A DNA stretch of 23,638 nt from Phallusia fumigata (GCA_008931825.1 QXVZ01024821.1:1-23638); one strand, 5' to 3'; numbered from the stretch's first letter, positions 1 to 10,717 are shown. The notes: a model not told the origin generated them from the letters alone. Numbers and translations are program-made.

Positions 1-3000
1 AAGGTAAGTGATCGGCTGGTCTGGAAATAACCAATTCATAAAAATCAATTGTATTTCGGTTCGTTTCCTACAAACGCAACAACTAAAGCAAATGGACACT
101 TTTATTTTCGGCTAAATAGTTGCAATTCAATTTGTACAATTTGTAAAGTTGGCTTAAGCTGTTTGTCCTTTGAAGTTGTTTATACGCGACCAACGTCAAT
201 TTCAAACTCCAAAACGGAGTTTCGTCAAATCTAATCGCAATTACCACTTACCGTGAAACTTGTAAATCAGACCCAGGTGGTCGAGCAGTTTTTCGAGTGA
301 TTTGCTCGGCAGAAGTTCGAGACATCGATGTATGACAATGTCGAGTACTGGCAGTATGCGCAGTGTGATGTTGCTGAAGTATGTGGGCAGGTACTGCTGG
401 GAGGAGAGCGTTGACGCGTCGCCTACGTCATTAACACGTCAGGCTTTGTGATAAAGTCGATAACCCAAAAATAGTTGTCTCATTTAAAAGAAATTACCCT
501 ACTAAAGAATAAGACTACTCATGGGTTGCCAACACAGTGGGCCGGTTTACAAATTATGTCAAAATGACATGCCGTTTTGATGACGCCATGTTTCTGCGTT
601 TAGTAGGCTAAAGATACAAAAAACAAGTTGGTCGCTTATCTTGGGCCAAAAAATATAATCTCGTAAATCACTTAGCGTGCCAGGGGTTGCCTATAAAAAA
701 AGAGGTTGTCAACTATGTGGTGGACAGATCGACTTACCCATCTGATCTGCCCCGGAGCAATGCTTTAACAGTCCTTCGAAGTAATACATCTCAGGAAATT
801 TCTGCAAAACAACCGACAGGGGTACTTTTCAAGGTAATCTGTAACTAAAACAGCAAATTCTGCAACACAAACAAACAAGCCTTTTCTATCGTGCACAGCG
901 CGGCGAACGAGGCCAATACCCAGCAGAACAAAACCCATACACCCGTGTGGAAGTAGGTTAACCTGGTGATAAGACATGTGCTTTGAATGCCAGTCGTTCT
1001 GCGTCCAGTGATCAATGTCGTCCACCTCCTGCACAAAATGATGAACGGCGTTGCGAAAATCATCGGGTTTGATGAGAAGGAATTGGATGATGAAAAAAGC
1101 AACCTGTTCAAACACATACGTTTTTTTACTACCTGCAACTTCTCATAGGATGTACCAATTTGTGTACATAGTACGAATTCGTTCATTTGTGTGTGTATGA
1201 TTACCAAACACAAACACATTAAGCATCCTTTTAGAGAAACAAACATCTTTAGCTTGCTATTTGCCACAACCTTTATACAACAACTGTACCCGAATCTCGT
1301 TGGGTTCACTAGAGCGCAATGCGAGACACAAAATGAGACGATCGGGAAAAACAATGTTGTACTTCCACACCATATCCTGCAGCAAATCCGCGCATCTGTG
1401 AACATCGGGGGCAGGGTTAAGTTTAAGCCCAATGTTCTACTAGTCGTTGACAAACTGTTTTTGGGAGCAACTGTACAACGACTTGACTGATTTTGAAGAG
1501 TTTCGTTACATTCAACACTTTGCAGTATTGAACAAGATAACAGTGGTTCTTATGATTTTGATAACTTTTTTAGTGAAGTAAAAAGCAATTGATTTGGCAT
1601 ACTTTAGTAACTATTGTGACATAACAGTTCTTGCCTGACCATACATTTATTTACAGTAGGCGAGGACGTATTTTTTATTATTCGAAAAAGATAAGTTTGC
1701 TTTATCCAACTGCTGTTCGAACTAGAATCTGTGCATTACAGTGCTTTCATAACTATTTTGGCAAATATACAAAAGCCCAGCGAGCCTTTCCAAGGTTACG
1801 TCGTTCAAAAATCTGCGAAAACATAATGTATAAACCAAAAGGACATTTGCTTACACTTTGAGGTGATCTCCGCCATCGACCACAGAAAACTCAGAAATTA
1901 GGAAATCCGAAAAAGTTCTGACTTGTGACGACAATTGCGAGGCGCCCATATGTTCCAAAACCCTTAATAGAAAGGAAATCAAGCATTATTATGATGCAGT
2001 CGCACCAAACAACTGACAACTCATACTTGTACGCGCTCATGCTTAGTGGTTTCCTTTCTGAAATCGCCTTCCAAAGCAGGCAAATGTAATATGGATTGTC
2101 AGACGTGGAAAAGTGCTTCATCATATCGTTTTCGGTGTAACTGGTGTCCCCTATTCCGGTAAGCAGGGATTGCCACTTCACATATTCCTCCTCCACTGTG
2201 TCTCGCAACGCCGACTTGTTAACTCCCTCCACTAAAAATTGAAGTTGTCAGCTTGTCCCATAGTATCAACTTATGCTTGCGGGCTGCGGCGTTAGTAACT
2301 GATCTACACTGTGTTCAACAACAAGGCGGTTTCCAACGTTTAACCTGATATTCATCTGACATGACACTGGTTTGCAAGAAAACTTGTTTTTTGACCCCTA
2401 AATGTTAGGTTTTTTTTATGTACTTTGTAGTCCACAGAGGACTTGCCAATTGGACAGAAAGTTGCATAAAAATTGATATTACTTATATTTTGGCAAAAGT
2501 TTTGGTTATAATTACCATTGTGCTGTTGAAAGAAGTCCTGCATGCTGCGAGGGAAACAAGCAAGTGTCTCTTGTGGCCACCGGTGTGGAGTTGCTGCCAT
2601 GATCGACTTCAAAATGTCCGTGCACCAAAGTCCCGATATTGTTTCAGCACCTGGATATTAAGTGGACATTGTGTAAAAACCCTGCCAGAACACTGACAAA
2701 AATCTTAGTTGAGCTTAAAAAGCGAGTTTATCACTTCCATCACTTTTACCTTCAATAAGGAAACATTTCATGATAAAAATGTTGAAAATATAGTGGAATT
2801 ACTTTAATGTCGTTGCTGACAAATACAACTCACCTGTAATGTAGATGGAACGAGCAAGAGTGAGTACCAAGACTCTGTTGAGTTCCTCTGAATCACGTGA
2901 CACGATCTGCTTCTGGTCATTGAACAGTCTAACAAGCTGGGGGTTGATGATAAAGTTCTCAAAGCCCATTATCAGTTTCAATGCAGTACTTTCGATCCTG

Positions 3001-6000
3001 TAATGGTATCTTGCTACTGTAACACAGCTTCTATACTACTTGTATTTTTCACTTCTATTTTTGAACATACTTTATCATTTTTAGGGTAATTGGTAGAGAA
3101 TTTGGAACACTTACACCTAACAAGCAGCACAAAAGTATAACAAGGCACCTTAAATGGAGTTGTCTATGGTTTACGTGCAGAGATGATGAAAGGGTGTGCA
3201 AAGTGGTGAGCAGCTGTATGCGAAACACGGTCTGAATGTGATGCATTCTGTAACTAATCATCTCAAGTAATGTGTGCAAAACTTGCTGGGACTCGTTGGC
3301 AACTTTAGGTAGAATTTGATCTGAACAAAAACGGTTTCAATGCCAAGTACTCAACTCTTGTCGAATACAATCAAACATTAGCATTTACACAAAGGTGATC
3401 TTCTAGTACAGCTTTTGCTTGCAACATTTTTAAACTGGTATCGTCACGAATGCTACTTACTGACAAGTCCTTTTGTTCCTAGGGACTCAATCTCAGTGTA
3501 AACAAGAAGGCGACTGTATGTTTCCACAACTGCGGGTGACAAAGCAACTGATGACTTTGACTGCGCAACTTTTTGAAATTTTAACCCAATTTGATGCAGC
3601 ATGCTGTAGAAAACAGTGGATCATCTTGTAATGTAACATCGCAAATACTTATTTCTATCATACCTCATTTTAGTATGTGCAGTGAGTGAGTCCAAAAGTT
3701 CCATGCTAAGAGGAACAACTTTGTTGGGGGCAACACAATTATTGCCCGGCATAGCAAAGGTCGAGGATGGGTCACCAAATATACTGTCCACCAAGATTGT
3801 AATGGGTCCATTGAACAGCTCTGTTATATACTGAGCAGTAAGTACAAGCACTACAACCGTAAGTGTGACAGCATATAAATTTACCTGTAGTGGTGCTGCA
3901 AGCATTGCACACAAGTGCTATTTTGTAATCTTGCATGGTAATGTTGGACATCTGTTTACCAAGCATATTATGTAATTAGAAATTGAAAAGTTGTAAACTA
4001 ATAAAAAATGTACATTAAAAATTTGGTGCACCTGTAGGCACTGCTTTAAAAACTTATGCTGGTTAAGTAAGGCGACTGGAATGAGACACTGTTGTTCAGA
4101 TTCGGTGAGAGAAGTGACCCCACCAGATGAACCTGTTCAATTGTGACAATGTAACAGGGCATTAATACACTGCAGTCACTCATATCTTGAAAAAGCTTTT
4201 GGATGCAGTGCAGTTAAAACACAAACTGGATAATTTAGGCCATGTTGTTTCATACTTGTGTCCGACTGTGACTTGCTCTGAGACTTTCTGCTTAGATGCA
4301 TTAAAATGCACATGGCAGAAAAATGCACAACCCCAGACGGTTTGCTGATGTCTGTCAATGGAAGTGGCTAAATACAAATACACAAGCAATATTCAACGAT
4401 GCAAATTTAGAAAAAGAAAACAATCATATTTATATTTATTTTTCCTTACCTGTCTCTCTGGATAAATTAGGTTGATAAGTTTTATGACTGGTAAAAAGTC
4501 ACTGAATGGATTTTTTTGAATGCTTCCGGAAATAAATTGTAGTAGGACCCACATAAGTCGATGACGCCCATGGTACAGGCTTGAATTGTTAAGCCATTCT
4601 GGTGATGAAAGCTAAAGCCAAAAAATGTGAACATAATCATCAGCAAAAATTGTTTTAAGATGAACATTAAGATGAGTCAAAAAATTAAACAAATTCAATG
4701 TAAAGAAGATCTTTGGCAACTTTGTGTTCATCATAAACATGGAAATATTGTTTTTACCCTGGAGCACAATGCTTCCACCATGTGTGGAAAACTTGCATGT
4801 TGGCACAAAACAAAATATATGACTTGTCCTGACAAGTGAAGCCACAACAAATGACTGGAATGGTCAAGCTCATTATCATCTGTTTCCTGTGAGTTTGTGA
4901 TTGCTGTTAACATCAGTTCAACCAATTCCTATTGAAAGAAAGATGTTGTGTTTCCAAAAAACAGTTTATCGCATGGTCTTACAGTTTCTAATGCCACACA
5001 TCGCTGCTTTTGAAGCTTCTGTAGGCCGAGAATTTGTAGCACCATTTCTCGGGAGTGTCCCTGCCCCAAAATGTATCGCAATAACCTCCACTGACGCTGG
5101 TACATTTCCTACAAAACACACACAAAGTTTGAACCTTCAATGCTAAAATTTCACCCAAAAATATATGTTAATTTGCTCCTGTTTAATGCACATTGAATAC
5201 TACAAAGTATAAAACAAATAGTCTTGTTTTAACAACCAGAAACCAGGATTGCAGTGAAATAATAAACAAAATAAAACACTAAGTACGAATATTTCTAAGA
5301 TTTACTTTGCTGTAGGGTAGTTGTCTTTTTAGGGGAAATCTTAGTGTCTCTGTTTCAAGTTTCCATGTTCCAGCTAATTGGTGAAAAGTATTGTTGACAA
5401 TTGGAAGAAGCATCCATCTTCCAGTAGTGGAAACCATGTTAGATACAGCGCGGAATCGATCCACAAACACTGTTAGCTTGTCAAGAAGTGGCTGGAAGCA
5501 TGGAAAGATGTTGAAGTGATGCAAAATAATTTTTTTTCCAGTGCATCAAACTTTACATTAGTTCAATAAGTTTACCCAAGGTGCAATAAGTTGTTGCTCA
5601 GGCATGTTTTGTCGAATTTCGTTCACAGCAAGGTAGCCAGGAAGCAAATCAGCAGCTGGATCTAACATATGTTCAATTGACTTGCACAGTGCATCCATCT
5701 AATCAAACAAATTAGAAAACGTAACAAAGGCATCTTAGTGCTGTTTGTGATTTAACATTTGCAATCAAATACCTGTGGTTTAGCATTATTCCAGGCAGAT
5801 GGGGGAATCTTTCCCATTTTAAAAACCATTCTGTGTAATATATTTCTGCACCCCTAAAAAGTATGTTAAAAATGTAGGTACATTTTTTCAAGTGTGTTTT
5901 ATGGCAAGTTTGTTTTTAGTATTTTCTATTTGGCTTTGAAATTAGTGAAAAAATAAATCATGTCTCAAAATTTGGATGGGAAATTTGCTAATCTAACCAA

Positions 6001-6682
6001 ACTTTTTAATAATGTTAATACCCCTCCTCTTGCCTCCTGATTTTGGCAACAAGATAGTCTTAAAGTATACATTACCTTGTAATCAACCATATGAACAAAC
6101 TTGCGTATTGTTTCGTAACTTTTAATCCAATGAACTTTTTCAGTGTAAACCAAGTCATTGGATTGTAGTTGGTCTAGAACAGTCCTAAAAATACAATTAA
6201 ACTTTAAAAGATATCAGTCCCGCAGCATTGCGTAAAACAGCTGCAGAAAGGATTATGCCAAGAGGGTCTTGCACAAACAAATACTTAGGTGGAAGAAATC
6301 CATCTTTGATGCAGGTTTCAAGAAAATCAAACAAAAAGTTGATGTGCCTCACATTTTTTTCTTCATGCATAAATTCGATTAAAGTCTGGAAAGATTGTAT
6401 TAGAAATTGCCTTTGTAATCATTCAATGACTTGCATACCTTTATGGAAGTAACCCGATCTTCAGGGGTCTGACTGTTGTAAAGTGTTCGAAACTGGTCAA
6501 TACATGCTTGAAGACGAAGTTCATGGTCTTTTTGAGAAAGGCTTACAAATCCAGCAAAAACCTCCACAATTATATCTGTTTTCTAGAAATATGCATACAA
6601 TAAATTAATGAAGTGAAAATGGTATTTATTAACTCACCAGAACATCCTTGAAAATATTTTGGAGCTGTGTTTCCAACTCCAT
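1..6682 (-). CDS. MED23: Mediator complex subunit 23 (partial, 25 exons, C-terminus off the left edge)
   Basis: MED23 is a tail-module subunit of Mediator, the nuclear complex linking activators to RNA polymerase II. Minus-strand exons in coding order: 6682-6638, 6582-6439, 6385-6285, 6184-6076, 5853-5773, 5698-5576, 5491-5306, 5108-4983, 4928-4758, 4611-4450, 4367-4256, 4132-4032, 3951-3885, 3820-3664, 3603-3461, 3320-3149, 2997-2834, 2650-2516, 2231-2027, 1962-1855, 1395-1290, 1103-963, 801-738, 422-252, 20-1. Every junction is GT-AG and phases agree, giving 1038 codons against about 1370 in vertebrates. Family matches run throughout: start METLQ-like MELETQLQNIF, then RHRLMWVLLQFISGSIQKNP, MQDYKIALVCNA, VVETYSRLLVY, SEELNRVLVLTLARS, HWTQNDWHSKHMSYH and FHDQPITYL. 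The start matches the family N-terminus. The least certain junctions are 3885/3820 and 1855/1395, where phase and family alignment chose among candidates. Introns hold nothing else recognisable, including the longest (423-737 and 1396-1854). Confidence 0.95.
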
Positions 6683-6835
6683 TGTTGATAATGCAGTAAC
6701 AGATTTTTTCCAATCTTTTTCCGAAGTTTCACAGCTTACCTACATCACTTGTTGTCTAAAATAAAGGAAATAGTGACAAGTTTTTCTAAACACTTAATAC
6801 TGAAATGAAGCCTATAGATTCAAGTTCGTTTCATT
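6683..6835 (-). promoter_or_regulatory. Short Apollo-MED23 intergenic spacer with a candidate 3' splice (trans-splice) site
   Basis: Only 153 bp separate the Apollo stop from the MED23 start on the same strand. Read on the minus strand, the spacer has a pyrimidine-rich acceptor ending in AG at 6757-6756 (TTTCCTTTATTTTAG), about 79 bp after the Apollo stop and upstream of the MED23 ATG. No minus-strand AATAAA or ATTAAA is visible in the spacer; the first AATAAA (6630-6625) lies inside MED23 intron 1. This fits either a compact promoter or spliced-leader processing of a dicistronic transcript. The second reading is inference. Confidence 0.4.
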
Positions 6836-8641
6836 CTATGATTTCTCCTCGATAAAAGTATCTTGAAATAATTGTTGACAGTTTCTGATAATTTCATCTT
6901 CAATTTCTGTTTGAATACTCTCTTTAGCAGACTTCTTTACATTTGTTTTTATTTTTGTGTCCTTGTCATGTTCACTTATAAAGTTTACTCCACGGCAATA
7001 TGGCTTAGCCTTGGGGTGGACAATTCTATTCTTTGCTTTAACTTTGTGCCTTTTGTTTGAAACTGATTGTGGATTTTTTGGTAAAGTTGTTTCTGATTTT
7101 AAGTTAAATCGGCCATTTTCAGAGTCTGCATTTTCACTAAATACAGTTAAAAAATGTTCAAACTGCCGCATATCAGCCCTGAAAAGGCTCTCCATGCCAG
7201 ACTTAGATTTTCGACCAGGCACAATTGGTTTTATGTGTGCAGGAGCAACCAATTTAACAAATTCTGTCAATTCAACAAAGTTGCAATGATTGCTATAGGG
7301 AACGCAGTGTATCAGCCCAGCTGACTCATCAAATGTAGTGCATTGGCCACCAAACATAGCTGTGGGCTTAATACCAATAGTAGGCATTTCTTCATTTAAT
7401 TCCTTGATTGAGCTGCATGTTAGTCTGCTGTTGGGAATGGCATTTAACCGACATGAACTTCCAATTTTAAACACATCCGCTACTTCNTCACTTATAAAGT
7501 TTACTCCACGGCAATATGGCTTAGCCTTGGGGTGGACAATTCTATTCTTTGCTTTAACTTTGTGCCTTTTGTTTGAAACTGATTGTGGATTTTTTGGTAA
7601 AGTTGTTTCTGATTTTAAGTTAAATCGGCCATTTTCAGAGTCTGCATTTTCACTAAATACAGTTAAAAAATGTTCAAACTGCCGCATATCAGCCCTGAAA
7701 AGGCTCTCCATGCCAGACTTAGATTTTCGACCAGGCACAATTGGTTTTATGTGTGCAGGAGCAACCAATTTAACAAATTCTGTCAATTCAACAAAGTTGC
7801 AATGATTGCTATAGGGAACGCAGTGTATCAGCCCAGCTGACTCATCAAATGTAGTGCATTGGCCACCAAACATAGCTGTGGGTTTAATACCAATAGTAGG
7901 CATTTCTTCATTTAATTCCTTGATCGAGCTGCATGTTAGTCTGCTGTTGGGAATGGCATTTAACCGACATGAGCTTCCAATTTTAAACACATCCGCTACT
8001 TCAAGCAACTGTAACCTACTAAAGAAATCAGAATCCACAAAAACATACTCCTTTAAGCTCACAGAAAGTTGCACCAAAAGCTCTTCATGACCAACCCATG
8101 ATGTCCCAACATACACTCTATGCTTTGGATGCTGTTTGCAGATATCAATTATCATATTAACTGCTTGGTCACGACTTGGAAACACACAAGATGGTTCACA
8201 GTATGTGTTGTCCAAATATAGCTTATTAATAGGTTTCAGCCGATTGTACAATGTTTCAAAAGATGTTGGAATGCCTTTATCAAATCTAAAGTCCCCAGTG
8301 TACAAAATTTTCTGTTTTTCAGTTTCAAAAAAGAACATAGAGGACCCTGCACAATGATTTGCTTCAAGCATGTGAACTGTAAGTTTCAGGTCTTTGTGTG
8401 AGAGCAAATGAGGTTGACTGGGTTCTAGTATTTCAATTAGGTGTGCAGGGATGCTAAATTTGTGATATAGTAGTCTGCCAGTAACACGGGAACAATAAAT
8501 TGGTTGGCTCCATTTCGATGAAAGACCAACTGTGTGATCAGCATGCATATGTGAAAGAAAGTAATACTTCACTTGGCCGATGGTCTTTTGCTGAAAGCAG
8601 TCAACAGCGATCGGTACTCCATGCAGTATGCAACCATTCAT
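6836..8641 (-). CDS. DCLRE1B: Apollo / SNM1B 5' exonuclease (metallo-beta-lactamase, beta-CASP), duplicated internally in the assembly
   Basis: Apollo is a nuclear 5'-3' exonuclease in interstrand-crosslink repair and telomere-end processing. The frame is one uninterrupted exon. I chose the ATG at 8641 because MNG followed by PIAVD matches the family N-terminus; an in-frame ATG exists upstream at 8695. Visible motifs: D14 in PIAVD, HxHxDH at residues 31-36 (SHMHADH), H96 in EANHC, D117 in TGDF, LDNTYC, and the beta-CASP PYSNH segment. Active-site residues look complete, though family PYSDH reads PYSNH. As assembled it codes 601 residues including one unknown. Removing the repeat (see the repeat feature) leaves 429, against 532 in human. 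The tail has a YCRGVNF segment where human Apollo has the TRF2-binding YLLTPVNF. It is head to head with caspase-2 and lies just upstream of MED23 on the same strand. Confidence 0.93.
   Translation of the reverse strand: MNGCILHGVPIAVDCFQQKTIGQVKYYFLSHMHADHTVGLSSKWSQPIYCSRVTGRLLYHKFSIPAHLIEILEPSQPHLLSHKDLKLTVHMLEANHCAGSSMFFFETEKQKILYTGDFRFDKGIPTSFETLYNRLKPINKLYLDNTYCEPSCVFPSRDQAVNMIIDICKQHPKHRVYVGTSWVGHEELLVQLSVSLKEYVFVDSDFFSRLQLLEVADVFKIGSSCRLNAIPNSRLTCSSIKELNEEMPTIGIKPTAMFGGQCTTFDESAGLIHCVPYSNHCNFVELTEFVKLVAPAHIKPIVPGRKSKSGMESLFRADMRQFEHFLTVFSENADSENGRFNLKSETTLPKNPQSVSNKRHKVKAKNRIVHPKAKPYCRGVNFISXEVADVFKIGSSCRLNAIPNSRLTCSSIKELNEEMPTIGIKPTAMFGGQCTTFDESAGLIHCVPYSNHCNFVELTEFVKLVAPAHIKPIVPGRKSKSGMESLFRADMRQFEHFLTVFSENADSENGRFNLKSETTLPKNPQSVSNKRHKVKAKNRIVHPKAKPYCRGVNFISEHDKDTKIKTNVKKSAKESIQTEIEDEIIRNCQQLFQDTFIEEKS
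6972..8002. repeat. 515-bp direct repeat flanking a single N (likely unmerged contig ends or haplotypes)
   Basis: Copy 1 is 6972-7486, the N is 7487, and copy 2 is 7488-8002, an offset of exactly 516. I found three differences: 7367 C versus 7883 T, 7409 T versus 7925 C, and 7457 A versus 7973 G. All three are synonymous in the Apollo frame. Both copies abut the N exactly, which is typical of two overlapping contig ends joined without merging. Because 516 is divisible by three, the error stays in frame and yields a protein with 172 residues read twice. Confidence 0.93.
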
Positions 8642-9245
8642 GATTTCATACGTAAGCAAAACATTAAGCGTTGTTATGACAACAAACCTTTGCAAATCAA
8701 CGTGAAAAACTAAAATGTTGTTTTGGCCAAACTGAGCTAATGGCTACAGATAAAACAGTAAAGCACACGAGCACGTGCGTCACAGGTCACAGCGGTTTCC
8801 AAATAAACGAAAAAAACAAGAACATACAATTAGAGCTAGAACAGGAAAGAACATAAAAACAAAACGCAAAACAATTGTTTTCGCAGCTCCCACGGTTTAC
8901 ATTTCACGCATCAACGGGCTACGCACGTGTATTTTAATTTGACGTTATAAAACCAATTCGGAAAATTAAACGGCCGTATAAGTCTAAATCTCACACAACC
9001 TTATAGAAGACAAGAAATGCGACTACATCTTGTAAGTAACAAACGACATGACATGTTTTTAATCATTAAAAAATTTTGAAACACCCAGTATGCTTTTGAT
9101 CCGCCCGATGCGTCTGTTTGGTTTCTGACGACCGTTGAGTTCAATAGAGTCAGACTTGTCCCGCGGTGGCCTAGCAAAACAGACGTTGCCTGTTGCACAC
9201 TGATGTGTCTTTCATGTAGTTCAGAACCTAGTTTAATTCTACAAA
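8642..9245. promoter_or_regulatory. Divergent promoter region between Apollo and caspase-2
   Basis: These 604 bp separate two start codons facing away from each other. On the plus strand there are CACGTG E-boxes at 8772-8777 and 8924-8929, the first followed by GCGTCAC. A TATAAAA lies at 8946-8952, directly followed by CCAAT at 8953-8957. The TATA box faces caspase-2 and would place its transcription start near 8975, giving a 5' leader of about 270 nt. Binding factors and actual start sites are not known from sequence. Confidence 0.55.
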
Positions 9246-10717
9246 ATGAGTTCAAATGCTGAATGGTCTATGAATAACGTTCATCAAAAGGTGTTGATAC
9301 GAAAACGTTTGGAACTGGCTAGGAATCTTTGTCTCGAAGAACTGCTGCAATATTTAGTCCAAGAAAACATTGTTACCGACAGGATGGTTGAGAAAGTATT
9401 ATATCAACCAACAGCGTTTTCGCGAAACGTCGCGTTTTTAAGTATTTTGCCAAAACGAGGCCCAACTGCATACCAAAAGTTTAAAATGGCCTTGCGAGAA
9501 ACATTACAGTCCCACTTGGCAGATATGCTGAGTGAAGCAGAGGTGCAAATGCAGGGTGTTAGATCAGTTATGCACCATGTTTCTTTAAAAAGTACATTTA
9601 ACAGTCCCGATAATGAAACTGGCCAAATTTTACGTTCCGACATTGGATTCGACTTGCAAGATGGCCAATCAAACTTGTACGTACAAAATACTAGTGTGGA
9701 TTTCTTCAAAGCTACTCGACAGTTTGCTTACAAGATGACGTCGAAACCAAGGGGCTTTGCATTGCTGATTAACATAGCTGTATTTGACGAAGGAAGAAAC
9801 TTGGAAAAGCGCGAGGGAAGCCAGATGGATCAAAACAACCTTAGTAAGTTGTTGCGCCAGCTGCACAGTGACCTTATTAGAAAATTGTTCGGCTCTTGAA
9901 ATGACCAATAAGCTGCAGTCCTTCGCAAGAAACCCAAAGCACGCACAAGCAGACTGCTGCCTTGTTGCTATTCTAAGTCATGGCACTCAGAACTCAGTAT
10001 ACGGAAAAGACGGTGAAAAAGTTGATTTAACTCAAATTTTTCAAATGTTTGACAATGTCCGCTGTCCTCTGTTACAAAACAAGCCCAAGATTTTTCTCAT
10101 ACAAGCCTGCAGGGACATCAGCGAGGACGTATCAGACGGACCGCCAGTGTCCACTGACAATGGCAGCACGGAGAGTTTTCAAAACATAGGGAAAAGCCTA
10201 GATAACGGCGGTGGTAGTCGACTTCCAACCCTGTCAGACATGATAATTGGTCATGCGTCATTACCAGGTTGGTGTGGTTGCCTGTGTGTATTATTCGTTT
10301 AACCTACAGGGCTGATTTTGTTGCCTTGTGAATAAAAATAAAATAAAATCTTTAGTGCTGCTTTATTTTTGGTGACTGGCAAATGTCATGCAACAATTTA
10401 ACACATGTTATTGCATATAGGGACAGAAGGTATTGGAATTTTATTTGATGTATTGTGCGGCAGGTTGTTCAGCATTACGCAACACGCGACATGGAAGCTG
10501 GTACATCCAAGCCTTCGTAAAGCTGATGGCAAACCATGCCAAAGACAAGGAATTAACCGAGATTCTAACTTTGGTAAACAACTTCGTTCGCAACAAAATT
10601 CCATCGTCAGAGGAAAAACTGGGCCTTTCTGGCGGAATGCCCGATTTTGTCAGCACGCTTTGCAAAAAGCTGTATTTATATCCTGGGGTCGTCGACAAAT
10701 GTCACAAAGGAGACTAG
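9246..10717 (+). CDS. CASP2: Caspase-2-like CARD caspase, frame broken near 9862-9866
   Basis: Initiator cysteine protease acting after aspartate in cell death and genotoxic-stress signalling. Exons are 9246-10267 and 10464-10717; the junction codon is glycine (G|GT). Order: CARD at about residues 12-97, with SILPKRGPTAYQKF close to caspase-2; large subunit from about residue 150 (YKMTSKPRGFALLIN), catalytic His in LSHG (codon 9979) and Cys in QACRD (codon 10108); small subunit with ALRNTRHGSWYIQAF and STLCKKLYLYPG, both strongly caspase-2-like. Length is about 424 residues once the frame is reconciled, against 452 in human. The frame shifts by one base after LLRQL; downstream VTLLENCSALEM continues the homology, so both halves look under selection. 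QACRD replaces the usual QACxG. EDVSD|G at 10123-10140 is a plausible linker cleavage site. Read-through past 10267 meets a stop within 12 codons and an AATAAA at 10331-10336. Sequencing error, variant allele or pseudogene could each explain the break. Confidence 0.88.

Noticed and set aside
1-10. Perfect plus-strand splice donor AAG|GTAAGT at the window start
   Set aside because: On the minus strand positions 20-1 read as the start of a MED23 exon (DQPITYL) with matching phase and acceptor, so the plus-strand donor is an antisense coincidence.
3822-3884. Alternative acceptors in MED23 ending TTGTAG or GCTCAG before exon 14
   Set aside because: They give introns of 34 or about 54 bp and either break phase or add residues absent from the family; the acceptor ending ATAACAG restores exact family spacing.
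6972-8002. Genuine internal duplication of an Apollo domain
   Set aside because: Copy boundaries coincide exactly with the N and the differences are few and synonymous; an assembly join explains this better, though only spanning reads can settle it.
6957-8090. Long plus-strand open frames opposite Apollo, including repeated ones
   Set aside because: They are antisense shadows of the conserved minus-strand nuclease gene; the repetition only reflects the assembly duplication.
9843-9867. GTAAGT...CACAG as an intron that would repair the caspase frame
   Set aside because: It would be only 25 bp and would remove SKLLRQL, a conserved part of the caspase large subunit.
9404-9908. Minus-strand open frames opposite the caspase exon
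   Set aside because: They have no family resemblance and lie antisense to a clearly conserved coding exon.
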